Source: an uncultured Bacteroidota bacterium (GTDB taxonomy: Bacteria; Bacteroidota; Bacteroidia; B-17B0; Aurantibacillaceae). Taken from it: a stretch of 64,000 bases of DNA. The stretch covers positions 1 through 64,000 of the forward strand of contig CAITNS010000047.1 in NCBI GenBank assembly GCA_903893815.1. The letters are read 5' to 3'. The notes below the pieces were generated by a model that searched no databases, was not told where the DNA came from, and saw only the letters and a list, made by a program, of their open reading frames with translations. This document shows positions 55,880 through 64,000 of the stretch, in pieces (positions within the stretch are counted from its first letter, which is position 1; the number at the start of each line of letters is the position of its first letter). Position numbers and translations under genes: made by a program.

Positions 55880-56996
55880 TTATTTTCTTCTTTTTCAAAC
55901 TAAATCTATAACCTAAACCATAATCAAAATGCGCAGCAACTGCCCAATGTGATTTCATAGTAAAGTTAACCATTAATCCATTCTTACAATAATATCTGAT
56001 ACCAATTCGGTGAAAAATTGGACCATCCTCTTTTGGTTTAGAAACGGCATAATAGCCCATTTCGATAGGAAAACTAATTTGTCCTACATTATAGGCGTAA
56101 CAAGCTTTTACACCTAACTGCAAAATATCTGTCCAACCATTCGCAGGATTTCCTGAAGTTCTTAAATGGTATTCGTTTTGCGTATCATAACACACATCAA
56201 AACCTGCGCCCCATTTATGTGTATTTCTAACATTATAATAATAGTTAGCACCAAAAGTATTTGAAAAATATTTAGGTCCTCCCGGAGGCTCATGTTCATT
56301 AAATCCTGCAGCATCCCAAACCAAAATTTCATGTTTACACTTCCAAACAGAAACAGAATCTATTAAATCTGATTTAACTACCTCTCCATTAATTTTATAA
56401 GTTAATCCCATATTTAAAGACACTACATTTAATCCCAAATTAGGCACTTGTGAACGTCCATTAGAAGCGTGCGCAAAAGACAACCCTGGTTCTAATCTAA
56501 ATTTATTACTTAAATTCAAGTGCCATAATACTTTCCATTGAACAAATGTGTTCCAATGGCTAGCAATCGCAATATTCTTAGGGTTATTATCAATATCAAA
56601 TTTTTTAGTGAGATAAGAAACTCCCCAACATAGGCGTAAAACAGGACGGCTAGCTCTTATTTTTTTATTTAAAGGAATTTCGATATAAGGAGATAATGCA
56701 TAACAATAACCTAATTGTTTGGGATTAGCAAAATCAATAAAGTTAAACGACAATCCTACTTCAGGGAAATTATTTTCTCGGTGCCAACGCTTACTTCCAG
56801 TAGTTGGTTTTACAAAATCTACCTCAATACCTGGAATATAGCCCTTCACCAGATTACCTATAGTACTTTTATGTTCAAAAATAAAACCATAAGTAGGTGC
56901 TACTTTTATATAAAAGTCTTTAGTCCCAGTCATACGCTCTTGAGCATGAACGAAACATGTAACAATTAAAAATAGATATGTAAGGTTTTTTAGCAA
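55869..56996 (-). CDS. Acyloxyacyl hydrolase / PagL-like outer-membrane protein
   Basis: A 375-aa protein from a TTG start at 56996 with signal peptide LTYLFLIVTCFVHAQ. The PagL active-site motif is in SFAHASNGRSQVPNLGLN (His-x-Ser-Asn), within an eight-strand barrel; the sequence ends KKKKINAI rather than in Phe. PagL enzymes remove the 3-O acyl chain of lipid A, so the protein may remodel LPS. Divergent from the amino-acid dehydrogenase gene. Confidence 0.8.
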   Translation of the reverse strand: MLKNLTYLFLIVTCFVHAQERMTGTKDFYIKVAPTYGFIFEHKSTIGNLVKGYIPGIEVDFVKPTTGSKRWHRENNFPEVGLSFNFIDFANPKQLGYCYALSPYIEIPLNKKIRASRPVLRLCWGVSYLTKKFDIDNNPKNIAIASHWNTFVQWKVLWHLNLSNKFRLEPGLSFAHASNGRSQVPNLGLNVVSLNMGLTYKINGEVVKSDLIDSVSVWKCKHEILVWDAAGFNEHEPPGGPKYFSNTFGANYYYNVRNTHKWGAGFDVCYDTQNEYHLRTSGNPANGWTDILQLGVKACYAYNVGQISFPIEMGYYAVSKPKEDGPIFHRIGIRYYCKNGLMVNFTMKSHWAVAAHFDYGLGYRFSLKKKKINAI

Positions 56997-57013
56997 AATA
57001 AGTCCCGAATTTA

Positions 57014-58183
57014 ATGATAGATTTTGACATTTCTATACAAATAAACCCTAAATTAGCCGCGAATTTAAACGACTCCATTATGGAAGTAAAAGATCTTAAA
57101 GATACAAGTTTAGCTCAAAATCCGGTTATTGGACAAATGATGTTGCATAACCACGAGCAAATATTATTTTGTAATGATAATGCAACTGGCTTAAAAGCTA
57201 TTATTGCAGTTCACAACACAGTTCTTGGGCCATCGTTAGGTGGTACACGTATGTGGAATTATAATAACGAAATGGAAGCCTTGACAGATGTTTTACGTTT
57301 ATCAAGAGGGATGACCTATAAATCTTCTGTTGCTGGTATTAACTTAGGTGGCGGAAAAGCCGTAATTATTGGTGATGCTAAAAAACTAAAATCAGAAGCT
57401 TTATTACGTCGTTTTGGAAAGTTTGTAAACAGCCTTGGCGGTAAATACATTACTGCGGAAGATGTTGCGATGAGCAGCCGCGATATGGAAATTATTAAAA
57501 TGGAAACTGACTATGTAAGTGGTTTACCTGTAAATATGGGTGGAAGTGGAGATCCTTCTCCAGTTACCGCTTATGGCGTTTATGTTAGTATTAAAGCTTC
57601 TGCTAAAGAAGTTTTTGGCACTGATAATTTAGCCGGTAAAAAAGTATTAGTACAAGGCATTGGAAATGTAGGGATGCACTTAGTTGAACATTTAACAAAA
57701 GAAGGTGCTAAAGTTTATATTTACGATATTACTGAAGAACGCATTAAAATGGCGGTAGATACTTACAAAGCTGAATTTGTAGCTGCTGATAAAATGTTTG
57801 ATTTGGATATTGACATTTATGCTCCATGTGCTTTAGGTGCTACGGTAAATGATGAAACTTTAGCTAAATTAAAATGTAAAATTATTTGCGGTGCAGCGAA
57901 CAATCAATTAGCTGATGAAAAAAAACATGGCGAATTAGTAATGAGCAAAGGCATTTTATATGCACCTGATTTTGTAGTAAACGCTGGTGGTATTATCAAC
58001 GTGTATTATGAACTAGATGGATATAACAGAGAACGCGCTTTAGCTCATGCTGAAAAAATTTACGATACAACTTGGAATATTATTCAAACAGCAAAAGCTC
58101 AAAACATACCAACTTACGCGGCTGCAAATAAAATAGCAGAACAACGTATAGAAAGTATTGCTAGAATTAATGCAGTAATGTAA
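57014..58183 (+). CDS. Glu/Leu/Phe/Val dehydrogenase family (leucine dehydrogenase-like)
   Basis: A 389-aa enzyme from ATG 57014; a second ATG at 57080 (367 aa) fits the family length better and follows a TAAATTAG box. Motifs: GPSLGGTRMWNY, catalytic Lys in GINLGGGKAVIIGD, Asp in YITAEDVAMSS, and the NAD-binding QGIGNVGMHLVEHL. It oxidatively deaminates branched-chain amino acids. REP-like hairpin follows the stop. Confidence 0.92.
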   Translation: MIDFDISIQINPKLAANLNDSIMEVKDLKDTSLAQNPVIGQMMLHNHEQILFCNDNATGLKAIIAVHNTVLGPSLGGTRMWNYNNEMEALTDVLRLSRGMTYKSSVAGINLGGGKAVIIGDAKKLKSEALLRRFGKFVNSLGGKYITAEDVAMSSRDMEIIKMETDYVSGLPVNMGGSGDPSPVTAYGVYVSIKASAKEVFGTDNLAGKKVLVQGIGNVGMHLVEHLTKEGAKVYIYDITEERIKMAVDTYKAEFVAADKMFDLDIDIYAPCALGATVNDETLAKLKCKIICGAANNQLADEKKHGELVMSKGILYAPDFVVNAGGIINVYYELDGYNRERALAHAEKIYDTTWNIIQTAKAQNIPTYAAANKIAEQRIESIARINAVM

Positions 58184-58192
58184 GAAAAACAC

Positions 58193-58250
58193 TGTCACGC
58201 TGAGCGGAGTCGAAGCGACTTATTTGCCTTCGACTCCGCTCAGGCTGACA
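58193..58250. repeat. REP-like family A copies 6 and 7 as a tight inverted pair
   Basis: TGTCACGCTGAGCGGAGTCG (58193-58212, continuing AAG) and CCTTCGACTCCGCTCAGGCT (58227-58246, continuing GACA) are inverted copies separated by 11 bases, forming a long imperfect hairpin just after the dehydrogenase stop. Flanks carry A runs on the plus strand, so it is not a standard terminator for that gene. Confidence 0.95.
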
Positions 58251-58326
58251 AAAAAATAATTTAAAGTAAAATAAAACATTGCCTCATTTTCAAATTAACA
58301 AATTATCTCATTAACCTTCGTTCTTT

Positions 58327-59268
58327 ATGCTAAACAGACGTTACCTTCGAATTAAAACCATGCAAAGCTTGTATTCTTTCTTTCAACACGAGAAAGCAGA
58401 TATTGGATTTCATGAAAAAGAATTATTTAAGAGTTTAGATAAAATTTACGACCTATACATTTATGTTTTAGTATTGTTTACCGATATGCATCATACTGCA
58501 TTATTAGTAACGGAAGAAAACAAGAACAAGCGTCTCCCAACCAAAGAAGATTTAGAACCCAACTTACGTTTTATTGAGAACATTGTATTAGTTAATTTGA
58601 CTAATAGTTCTGAATTAAAAAAAGAAGTATTGAACCGTAAAATTTCGTGGCAAAGTGATTTTGATTTGGTGCGTAAATTATATGCCGAGTTAAGAACGAC
58701 TGATTTATATAAAAACTATATGGCATCTCCAACGCCATCTGCTAAAGAAGACAAACAATTTTTAATTTCAGTAGCAACTGAGTTTTTATACGAGCACGAA
58801 TTACTGAACCATTTATTTGAAGAAAAAAATATCCATTGGGCTGATGATACCTTTGGAGCTTTCTCTATGGTATCGAGAACCTTTGAAAATTTTACTGGAA
58901 CATTAAGTTTAGTTCCATTATTTAAAGACAAAGAAGATGATACTAATTTCATCTCTACATTATTCCGTAAAACTATTGCAGGCGATAAAGAGTATGATAA
59001 ATTAATTGACGAGAAAACAAAAAACTGGGAATTAGAACGCATTGCATCGATGGATGTATTATTAATGAAAATGGCTTTAGCAGAATTCATGCACGTGAGT
59101 AATGTACCTGTAAAAGTATCGTTAAACGAATACATCGATATCTCTAAAGAATATAGCACACCAAACAGCAAGACCTTTATTAACGGGGTTTTGGATAAAA
59201 TTATTGCTGATTTAAAACGCGATAATAAAATCCAAAAAACAGGAAGAGGTTTAATGGAAGGGAATTAA
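58327..59268 (+). CDS. nusB: Transcription antitermination factor NusB
   Basis: A 313-aa NusB of the long Bacteroidota type. The N-terminus (NRRYLRIKTMQSLYSFFQHE) and the C-terminal core (ELERIASMDVLLMKMALAEF, then VPVKVSLNEYIDISKEYSTP and FINGVLDKI) are the NusB RNA-binding fold; a large helical insert lies between. It acts with NusE in rRNA antitermination. It heads the conserved pabA-DUF1573-yajC-ybbR-coaE cluster. Confidence 0.95.
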   Translation: MLNRRYLRIKTMQSLYSFFQHEKADIGFHEKELFKSLDKIYDLYIYVLVLFTDMHHTALLVTEENKNKRLPTKEDLEPNLRFIENIVLVNLTNSSELKKEVLNRKISWQSDFDLVRKLYAELRTTDLYKNYMASPTPSAKEDKQFLISVATEFLYEHELLNHLFEEKNIHWADDTFGAFSMVSRTFENFTGTLSLVPLFKDKEDDTNFISTLFRKTIAGDKEYDKLIDEKTKNWELERIASMDVLLMKMALAEFMHVSNVPVKVSLNEYIDISKEYSTPNSKTFINGVLDKIIADLKRDNKIQKTGRGLMEGN

Positions 59269-59282
59269 TAAAAAAACAGCTA

Positions 59283-59849
59283 GTGAAACTATTAGTACTA
59301 GATAATTACGACAGTTTTACTTACAACTTGGTTCACTTAATTGAAAAAGTAAGTGAGATAGATTTTGATGTCATAAGAAATGATAAAATTTCTATTGATG
59401 CAGTAAAAGCTTATGATAAGATTTTATTATCTCCTGGTCCCGGTTTACCAAAGGATGCTGGCATCATGCCTGAACTGATAAAACAATATGGTTCTTCAAA
59501 AAGTATTTTAGGAGTGTGTTTGGGATTACAATCCATAGGCGAAGCGTATGGCGGAAGTCTTAAAAACTTAGAAACAGTATTTCATGGCATAGCCACTCCA
59601 ATTACAATTATTGAGGAAGATGTCATATTTAAGCATTGTAATAAAACCTTTACTGTTGGGCGATATCACTCGTGGATTATAAACAACCAAAACTTACCGA
59701 ACCAATTAATAATTACTGCTGTAGATTCTAATGGAAACATTATGGCTTTAAAACATCAAAGTCATGATGTGAAGGGTGTACAATTTCATCCAGAGTCAAT
59801 TCTTTCTGAATATGGCGAATTAATTATTAAAAATTGGCTTCAATCTTAA
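59283..59849 (+). CDS. pabA: Glutamine amidotransferase (PabA/TrpG)
   Basis: A 188-aa class I amidotransferase from a GTG start. The catalytic Cys is in ILGVCLGLQSIGEAYGG, the His/Glu pair is in VQFHPESIL, and LDNYDSFTYNLVHLIE opens the fold. GRYHSWII is typical of anthranilate/aminodeoxychorismate synthase component II. Without a trpE or pabB neighbour the choice between tryptophan and folate synthesis is open; one subunit often serves both. Confidence 0.9.
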   Translation: MKLLVLDNYDSFTYNLVHLIEKVSEIDFDVIRNDKISIDAVKAYDKILLSPGPGLPKDAGIMPELIKQYGSSKSILGVCLGLQSIGEAYGGSLKNLETVFHGIATPITIIEEDVIFKHCNKTFTVGRYHSWIINNQNLPNQLIITAVDSNGNIMALKHQSHDVKGVQFHPESILSEYGELIIKNWLQS

Positions 59850-59918
59850 ATTCAAAATTAGCCTAGATTTTATCTTATAAAAAATCATAAATTATATCAC
59901 AAAAACGCTATAAAATCC

Positions 59919-59926
59919 TAAATTTG
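59919..59926 (+). promoter_or_regulatory. Candidate -7 box of the DUF1573 gene
   Basis: TAAATTTG matches TAnnTTTG and lies 20 bases before the ATG at 59946. Confidence 0.5.
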
Positions 59927-59945
59927 CTATCAATTAAATCAAAAA

Positions 59946-60425
59946 ATGAAGACAATTTATATATTAGTTACATCTTTTCTAATTTTCGCAAGTTCATGCA
60001 AAGAACATAGTACGGAAGTTACTACAAATGATGTAATGAATACAAAATCCGCAGACGGAAGCAGTAATACCGAATTGCCAGATATGAAGTTTGAAGAAGA
60101 AACGCATGACTTTGGTCGCATTACTCAAGGTGAAAAAGTGGCATTTGCTTTCAGATTTAAAAACACAGGGAGTTCCAACTTAATTGTATCTTCTGCTCAC
60201 GGTAGCTGCGGATGTACAATTCCTGAATATCCTAAAAAACCTATTTTACCTGGTGAAGAAGGTGTAATTGACGTAGTGTTTGCAAGTGAAGGGAAATCAG
60301 GTATTGTAGAAAAATCAGTAACGATTGTTACAAACTGTGAACCAAGCACAAAAATTATTTATATCAAAGCAAATATTATTGTGCCAACGAGTGCTAATGC
60401 TAGTGAATTACCAACAGCACATTAA
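59946..60425 (+). CDS. DUF1573 lipoprotein
   Basis: A 159-aa lipoprotein (lipobox IFASSCKEH). The DUF1573 domain shows FEEETHDFGRITQGEKVAFA, then FKNTGSSNLIVSSAHGSCGC and PILPGEEGVIDVVFASEGK, an Ig-like fold with a conserved GCT/GC Cys pair. Common in Bacteroidota envelopes; function unknown. It sits between pabA and yajC. Confidence 0.93.
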   Translation: MKTIYILVTSFLIFASSCKEHSTEVTTNDVMNTKSADGSSNTELPDMKFEEETHDFGRITQGEKVAFAFRFKNTGSSNLIVSSAHGSCGCTIPEYPKKPILPGEEGVIDVVFASEGKSGIVEKSVTIVTNCEPSTKIIYIKANIIVPTSANASELPTAH

Positions 60426-60464
60426 AAATAAACCAATAATAAATCACATAAAACAAAAACAAAC

Positions 60465-60788
60465 ATGAACAACTTAGTAATTTTAATGGGTGGCGGTGCA
60501 GCTGGAGGAAATCCAATAACTCAAATAGTACCTTTAGTATTAATCGTAGTCGTATTTTATTTTTTTATGATTCGTCCTCAACAAAAAAAAGCAAAAGAAA
60601 CAAAAAAATATATTGAGGCATTAAAAGTGAATGACAAAATTTTAACGATTGGTGGTATCTACGGAACAATCAATAAAATGAATGATGATGGTACAATTAT
60701 CATTGCTGTTGAAGATGGTTCTAAAATGAAAATAGCAAAAAGTGCTATTTCTCAAGATGCAACTTCTACTTTAAATCAAACTACATAA
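60465..60788 (+). CDS. yajC: Preprotein translocase subunit YajC
   Basis: A 107-aa protein with a single TM helix (IVPLVLIVVVFYFFMIRPQQ) and the YajC cytoplasmic domain (IEALKVNDKILTIGGIYGTI). It associates with SecDF in the Sec translocon. It follows DUF1573 and precedes ybbR. Confidence 0.95.
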   Translation: MNNLVILMGGGAAGGNPITQIVPLVLIVVVFYFFMIRPQQKKAKETKKYIEALKVNDKILTIGGIYGTINKMNDDGTIIIAVEDGSKMKIAKSAISQDATSTLNQTT

Positions 60789-60791
60789 ACC

Positions 60792-61757
60792 ATGAATTCG
60801 TCAAATGCCATAACTCGCATTCGGCGATTACTCCTTGGTAAAAAAGTTGGTACTTTTTTAATTTGTTTAGGCATTGCATCACTCCTTTGGGTGGTGCATG
60901 CTTTAAACAGAAATTATACCTACACGCTAAAGGTTCCAGTTAAATTTTTAAATCTCCCTAGTAACAAATTAATTGTTGGAGAATTACCTGAAAAATTAGA
61001 CGTTGAGATTAAAACAAGCGGGTTAAAATTGCTGTTTATTTCTCTTAAAAAAAATTACAACGAAGTTATTGTTGATTTTAACTTAATGAAGAATAATGCT
61101 AAATCTCAAGCATACTCTATCAATAACGTTTATTTCAATTTAAAAAACTCCATCAACTTTGATGTTGAGTTAATCAAAATTCGCCCTGATACTTTATTTT
61201 TCTCCATTAATAAAAGTAACTCTAAATTATTACCAGTTAAAGCTAATTTAAAAGTGAATTGCCTACCAGGTTATTCCATTATATCTAAGCCAACTATTAC
61301 TCCAGCTTATGTGACTGTAAGTGGAGATAGCATTTCTCTTCAAAAAATGGATACCGTGTACACTTACTTTTTAAATTTAAAAGATGTACATCAAAACTTC
61401 ACGTCACCAGTTCAATTAAAAAAACCTTACACATCTATCAACTATAATGTAAAAGATGTACAGTTGAGTTTTAATGTAGATAAATTAATAGAATCAAGTA
61501 TCAAAATTCCCGTTCAAATTATGAATAATACAGGAAACGAAACTATCAAATTACTTCCAAATTTTATTACTATTAAGTATTTGGTAGCGATGAAGGATTA
61601 CGAAAATATTAACGAGAATTCATTTAAAGCGGTTGTGAATTTTGAACACATTAAAGAGAAACAAAAAAACTTACAGGTAGAAATTATTAGAGCACCATCT
61701 GAAGCAAAAATCATAAAAACAACTCCAAGTACTATTTCATATTTAATTTACAAATAA
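60792..61757 (+). CDS. YbbR-domain protein
   Basis: A 321-aa protein with an N-terminal TM helix (TFLICLGIASLLWVVHAL) and two or three YbbR-like beta domains (TYTLKVPVKFLNLPSNKLIV; PITPAYVTVSGD-like). In Firmicutes the homologue CdaR regulates the c-di-AMP cyclase; Bacteroidota proteins of this context have unknown roles. Three bases after yajC; its stop overlaps the coaE start. Confidence 0.88.
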   Translation: MNSSNAITRIRRLLLGKKVGTFLICLGIASLLWVVHALNRNYTYTLKVPVKFLNLPSNKLIVGELPEKLDVEIKTSGLKLLFISLKKNYNEVIVDFNLMKNNAKSQAYSINNVYFNLKNSINFDVELIKIRPDTLFFSINKSNSKLLPVKANLKVNCLPGYSIISKPTITPAYVTVSGDSISLQKMDTVYTYFLNLKDVHQNFTSPVQLKKPYTSINYNVKDVQLSFNVDKLIESSIKIPVQIMNNTGNETIKLLPNFITIKYLVAMKDYENINENSFKAVVNFEHIKEKQKNLQVEIIRAPSEAKIIKTTPSTISYLIYK

Positions 61758-62341
61758 TGATTGTAGGTTTAACAGGCGGCATAGGAAGCGGTAAAACAAC
61801 CGTTGCTCATCTTTTTGAAACAATGGGTTGTGTTATTTACAACTCTGATGATAAAGCTAAAGAAGTCTACTTTCAATCTGAAGTAAAAGGCCGAGTAATT
61901 GAATTACTTGGAAAAGGAGCATACTTGGATGAATATGAAATCAATAAAGAATATATTTCAAAAAAAGTATTTTCAAATACAGAACTACTTCATCAATTAA
62001 ATCAGATTATTCATCCAGCAGTAAAATCAGATTTCATTCTTTTTAAATCAAAGCTGCCATTAGGTGCCATTATCATTAAAGAAAGTGCTATTTTATTTGA
62101 AACGGGTATTTATAAAGACTTAGAGAAAACTATTTTAGTGACTGCTCCGTTAGAAGTAAAAATTGACCGGGTTAAAAAACGGAATTCAACTTCGGAGGAA
62201 GATATTAAAAAACGAATGTCAGCTCAATGGACTGATGAACAAAAAGCGCCCTTAGCTAATTTTGTTATTGTTAATGATGGGATAAAAGCATTGATTCCAC
62301 AGGTAGTTAAAATTATTCAACAACTAAAATCAAATGCATAA
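61757..62341 (+). CDS. coaE: Dephospho-CoA kinase
   Basis: A 194-aa P-loop kinase catalysing the last step of CoA synthesis. Walker A is GLTGGIGSGKTTVAHLFE at the N-terminus; the substrate region is VIYNSDDKAKEVYFQSEVKG, and LLHQLNQIIHPAVKSDFI, KESAILFETGIYKDL and RVKKRNSTSEEDIKKRM are family hallmarks. Complete. Confidence 0.97.
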   Translation: MIVGLTGGIGSGKTTVAHLFETMGCVIYNSDDKAKEVYFQSEVKGRVIELLGKGAYLDEYEINKEYISKKVFSNTELLHQLNQIIHPAVKSDFILFKSKLPLGAIIIKESAILFETGIYKDLEKTILVTAPLEVKIDRVKKRNSTSEEDIKKRMSAQWTDEQKAPLANFVIVNDGIKALIPQVVKIIQQLKSNA

Positions 62342-62744
62342 GCGAGATTATTTAGTAAAGCAGTTTGAAGAGTTTGGTAAAGTAATGGCTGTTTTATTAG
62401 GATTAAAAAAAGATGGCAACTTTCCTGAATATTTAGATTTAATGAATGAATTTGTAAAAAAATATACCCAAACAGAATTAGAGTTTGTTGAATCGATTGA
62501 TGATGATCAACTAATTACTATTCTAACTGATGAGAAAAAATTAAATGATGAGCAATTAAAAATGCTAGCTGATTTGATGTATGAAAAAGCAGAATATTAC
62601 TTAAATAAATCTCAAGAATTAGAAGCAACTCATTGCTATAAAAAAGCATATTCAATATACCTCTTCCTTAAAGAAAATGCTACGCTCACCTACTCCTTAG
62701 ATATGCATTACAAAATTGAGGTATTGAGTAAAATGGTGAAATAG
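62334..62744 (+). CDS. Small helical TPR-like hypothetical protein
   Basis: A 136-aa all-helical protein overlapping coaE by eight bases. The end (ADLMYEKAEYYLNKSQELEA, HCYKKAYSIYLFLKE) resembles one or two TPRs; the start (EFGKVMAVLLGLKKDGNFPE) has no known domain. I recall genes of this kind after coaE elsewhere in the phylum. Function unknown. Confidence 0.7.
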   Translation: MHKRDYLVKQFEEFGKVMAVLLGLKKDGNFPEYLDLMNEFVKKYTQTELEFVESIDDDQLITILTDEKKLNDEQLKMLADLMYEKAEYYLNKSQELEATHCYKKAYSIYLFLKENATLTYSLDMHYKIEVLSKMVK

Positions 62745-62746
62745 TT

Positions 62747-63290
62747 AGGTCAAAATAACCACATAGATAAATTGAATGCACTGTTCAATAACAGCATAAT
62801 ACAATTTAGCATCTGTAGGAAACGTCATGTCTTTTTCCTGAACTGTTGTATCTACTAATACTTGACTCTCGTCATAGCAATATTTACCATGTAATTGAAC
62901 GCTTAGTTTTAAAAGAAACTCACTTCCTTATTTTCCAATACGTTTTCTGAAATGAACTAAATCATTTAGGTCGCATGGTGCAGTATCTCTAAAATATTGT
63001 TCGCCACAAAAGTACTGCCAATAAGGATTTTGTATCCATTTAGGAATTTAAACTTCATCGGCTACACTAAACATACTTTTTTAAAGTAGCAAGCCAATCA
63101 TAGTTCGCTTAGGCACACTCTGTCTGCCTTGAAGTGAATAAAAGGGTCCGTAATAGATTTCAACTTCGTTCCAGTCAATCTTTTTTGTCAGCAATACTAA
63201 ATCTATTTTATCAGAAACAATATCACTCAGTTCTATCTTAAATAAATTTGATTGGGCATTATAGGGTAATTTTCCTTTAGCTTTTTAATC
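62747..63290 (-). pseudogene. IS5-type transposase remnant
   Basis: On the minus strand one frame encodes an IS5-type transposase N-half: KGKLPYNAQSNLFKIELSDI, YGPFYSLQGRQSVPKRTMIG, IPKWIQNPYWQYFCGEQYF, LNDLVHFRKRIGK and VDTTVQEKDMTFPTDAKLYY. Three in-frame TAA codons interrupt it (after GLLL, after ADEV and after RIGK), without frameshifts, and the frame ends abruptly near 62747 next to the preceding gene stop. The catalytic C-half and terminal repeats are missing, so it is a dead fragment. Confidence 0.9.
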
Positions 63291-63404
63291 CTTTTAAAGA
63301 AAACAAATGGAATCAGCTCTAGCAATATCATTCAAATCCTTTTAAAACCTAAAGGTTTTTAACAAGTTTCCATAGTTCACGCTCTCTTTCTGTTTCCATA
63401 AAAC
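63291..63404. other. Debris between IS remnant and TPR gene
   Basis: About 110 bp without an intact gene. A short palindrome (AAAACCTAAAGGTTTT, near 63343) and a minus-strand fragment reading METERERELWKLVKNL are present; the latter may be the tail of a lost gene. Confidence 0.35.
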
Positions 63405-64000
63405 TTATTTTTTAGAAGTACTATTTATTTTTTTTAGTTCTTTTTCTGTTTCTTCTTTTCCCCAAGATGGGGATAAAGACGACTCTAGTTTATAGGTTTT
63501 TAATTTTTCTAAAACTAATTCAAAAACGGGCTTTGCTTTTTTTTCACCTCCACCTAAAGCAGGTGGTGTATTTAAAATAGCTTTAGCTTTTACAAAATGT
63601 GCTCTTGGATTTGCCTCATTTAACTTCACCGCTTCCATTGCAAATTTAGTGGCCATCGCTCCGTATTTTTGTCCGCGTTGAACTTTATTTACATTAATGC
63701 GAGCAGCTGCAATCATCGATTTTAAAACAAAAATTTCTGAATTATTTTTACTTAAGGAATCTGCTTTTCTAAAGAACGCTTCTGCTTTATCACACCATTT
63801 ATCAATTTCATCCTGAGGTTTTTCAAATGCAGCTAACGCATTACATAAGCCTGCATAATAAAAGGCTAACCACTCTTTTTTTTCAGTTATTGCTAATTTC
63901 TCAAAACAAGTAGCCGCATATATAAAGTCACTGGCTGTTTTAGCAGATTCAAATAAAGACACATCTTTTTTAAATGATTCTTTATAAGCCGCACTTTGTG
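63405..64000 (-). CDS. Periplasmic TPR-family protein, 3' part
   Basis: The minus-strand frame is open through the right edge (residues QSAAYKESFKKD precede the GTG at 63962), so the start and signal peptide lie outside. The 198 residues visible match a conserved Bacteroidota TPR-like family: SAKTASDFIYAATCFEKLA, EWLAFYYAGLCNALAAFEK, GQKYGAMATKFAMEAVKLNE and the end motif LNTPPALGGGEKKAKPVFEL. Function unknown. Confidence 0.85.
   Translation of the reverse strand, partial: QSAAYKESFKKDVSLFESAKTASDFIYAATCFEKLAITEKKEWLAFYYAGLCNALAAFEKPQDEIDKWCDKAEAFFRKADSLSKNNSEIFVLKSMIAAARINVNKVQRGQKYGAMATKFAMEAVKLNEANPRAHFVKAKAILNTPPALGGGEKKAKPVFELVLEKLKTYKLESSLSPSWGKEETEKELKKINSTSKK

Noticed and set aside
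58193-58250. Rho-independent terminator of the amino-acid dehydrogenase gene
   Set aside because: The stem is followed by A residues, not T, on the coding strand, and the sequence belongs to a dispersed family found elsewhere at gene-free sites.

Overview
The window is AT-rich chromosomal DNA from a member of the Bacteroidota. This rests on gene content: a giant SprB/Ig-like surface adhesin, a type IX secretion (T9SS) plug-domain protein and a T9SS C-terminal sorting domain fragment, DUF2851, DUF6702, DUF5103 and DUF2807 proteins, a long (about 310 aa) NusB, and the nusB-yajC-ybbR-coaE gene order. Promoter-like sites fit the Bacteroidetes TAnnTTTG -7 element, and there are almost no Shine-Dalgarno motifs. 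Several genes start with GTG or TTG. I cannot name a genus.

Layout. 1-3014: 5' part of a giant secreted adhesin (minus strand, runs off the left edge). 3343-10952: minus-strand block with a K+ channel, PspC, DUF2851, cytochrome c, a catalytically degenerate M16 protein, a sigma-54 activator, a small four-helix-bundle gene framed by inverted repeats, and miaB. 11266-16906: topA and conserved hypotheticals. 17258-26552: mdh, gyrB, terC, an outer-membrane barrel and a long TPR protein. 26775-36877: ftsE, ogt, two M1 peptidases, an ABC exporter, a GIY-YIG gene framed by REP-like repeats, hupE, DUF6702 and miaA. 36881-43329: an MFS transporter and a signalling cluster in which an ECF sigma factor and its anti-sigma (with a TonB-like tail) diverge from YfiR, TPR and HAMP-SpoIIE phosphatase genes. 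43367-45642: small membrane proteins, gene debris and a universal stress protein. 45699-49919: thioesterase, cysN-cysD, a broken metY-like gene joined head-to-head to a broken T9SS cargo gene, and an EamA transporter. 50152-58183: mgtE overlapping an LRR-kinase gene, a glycerophosphodiesterase, the T9SS plug protein, envelope proteins and an amino-acid dehydrogenase. 58327-62744: nusB, pabA/trpG, DUF1573, yajC, ybbR, coaE and a small TPR-like gene. 62747-63290: an IS5-type transposase remnant. 63405-64000: a TPR protein that runs off the right edge.

Most genes are housekeeping: tRNA modification by MiaA and MiaB, DNA topology by TopA and GyrB, sulfate activation by CysDN, and envelope biogenesis. 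The less ordinary content is dispersed structured repeats. A family with core CTTCGACTCCGCTCAG occurs seven times, mostly in inverted pairs, and one pair encloses a GIY-YIG nuclease gene whose last codons lie inside the repeat. A perfect 17-bp inverted repeat encloses the four-helix-bundle (23S intervening-sequence/Avd-type) gene. A third family with CCCGC...GCGGG ends forms a MITE-like element at 21.3 kb and a hairpin at 46.2 kb. Together these suggest small gene-plus-hairpin elements that also exist as gene-less copies. That is the strongest candidate here for an under-described system. The second is the ECF/anti-sigma plus YfiR-TPR-HAMP-SpoIIE signalling locus.
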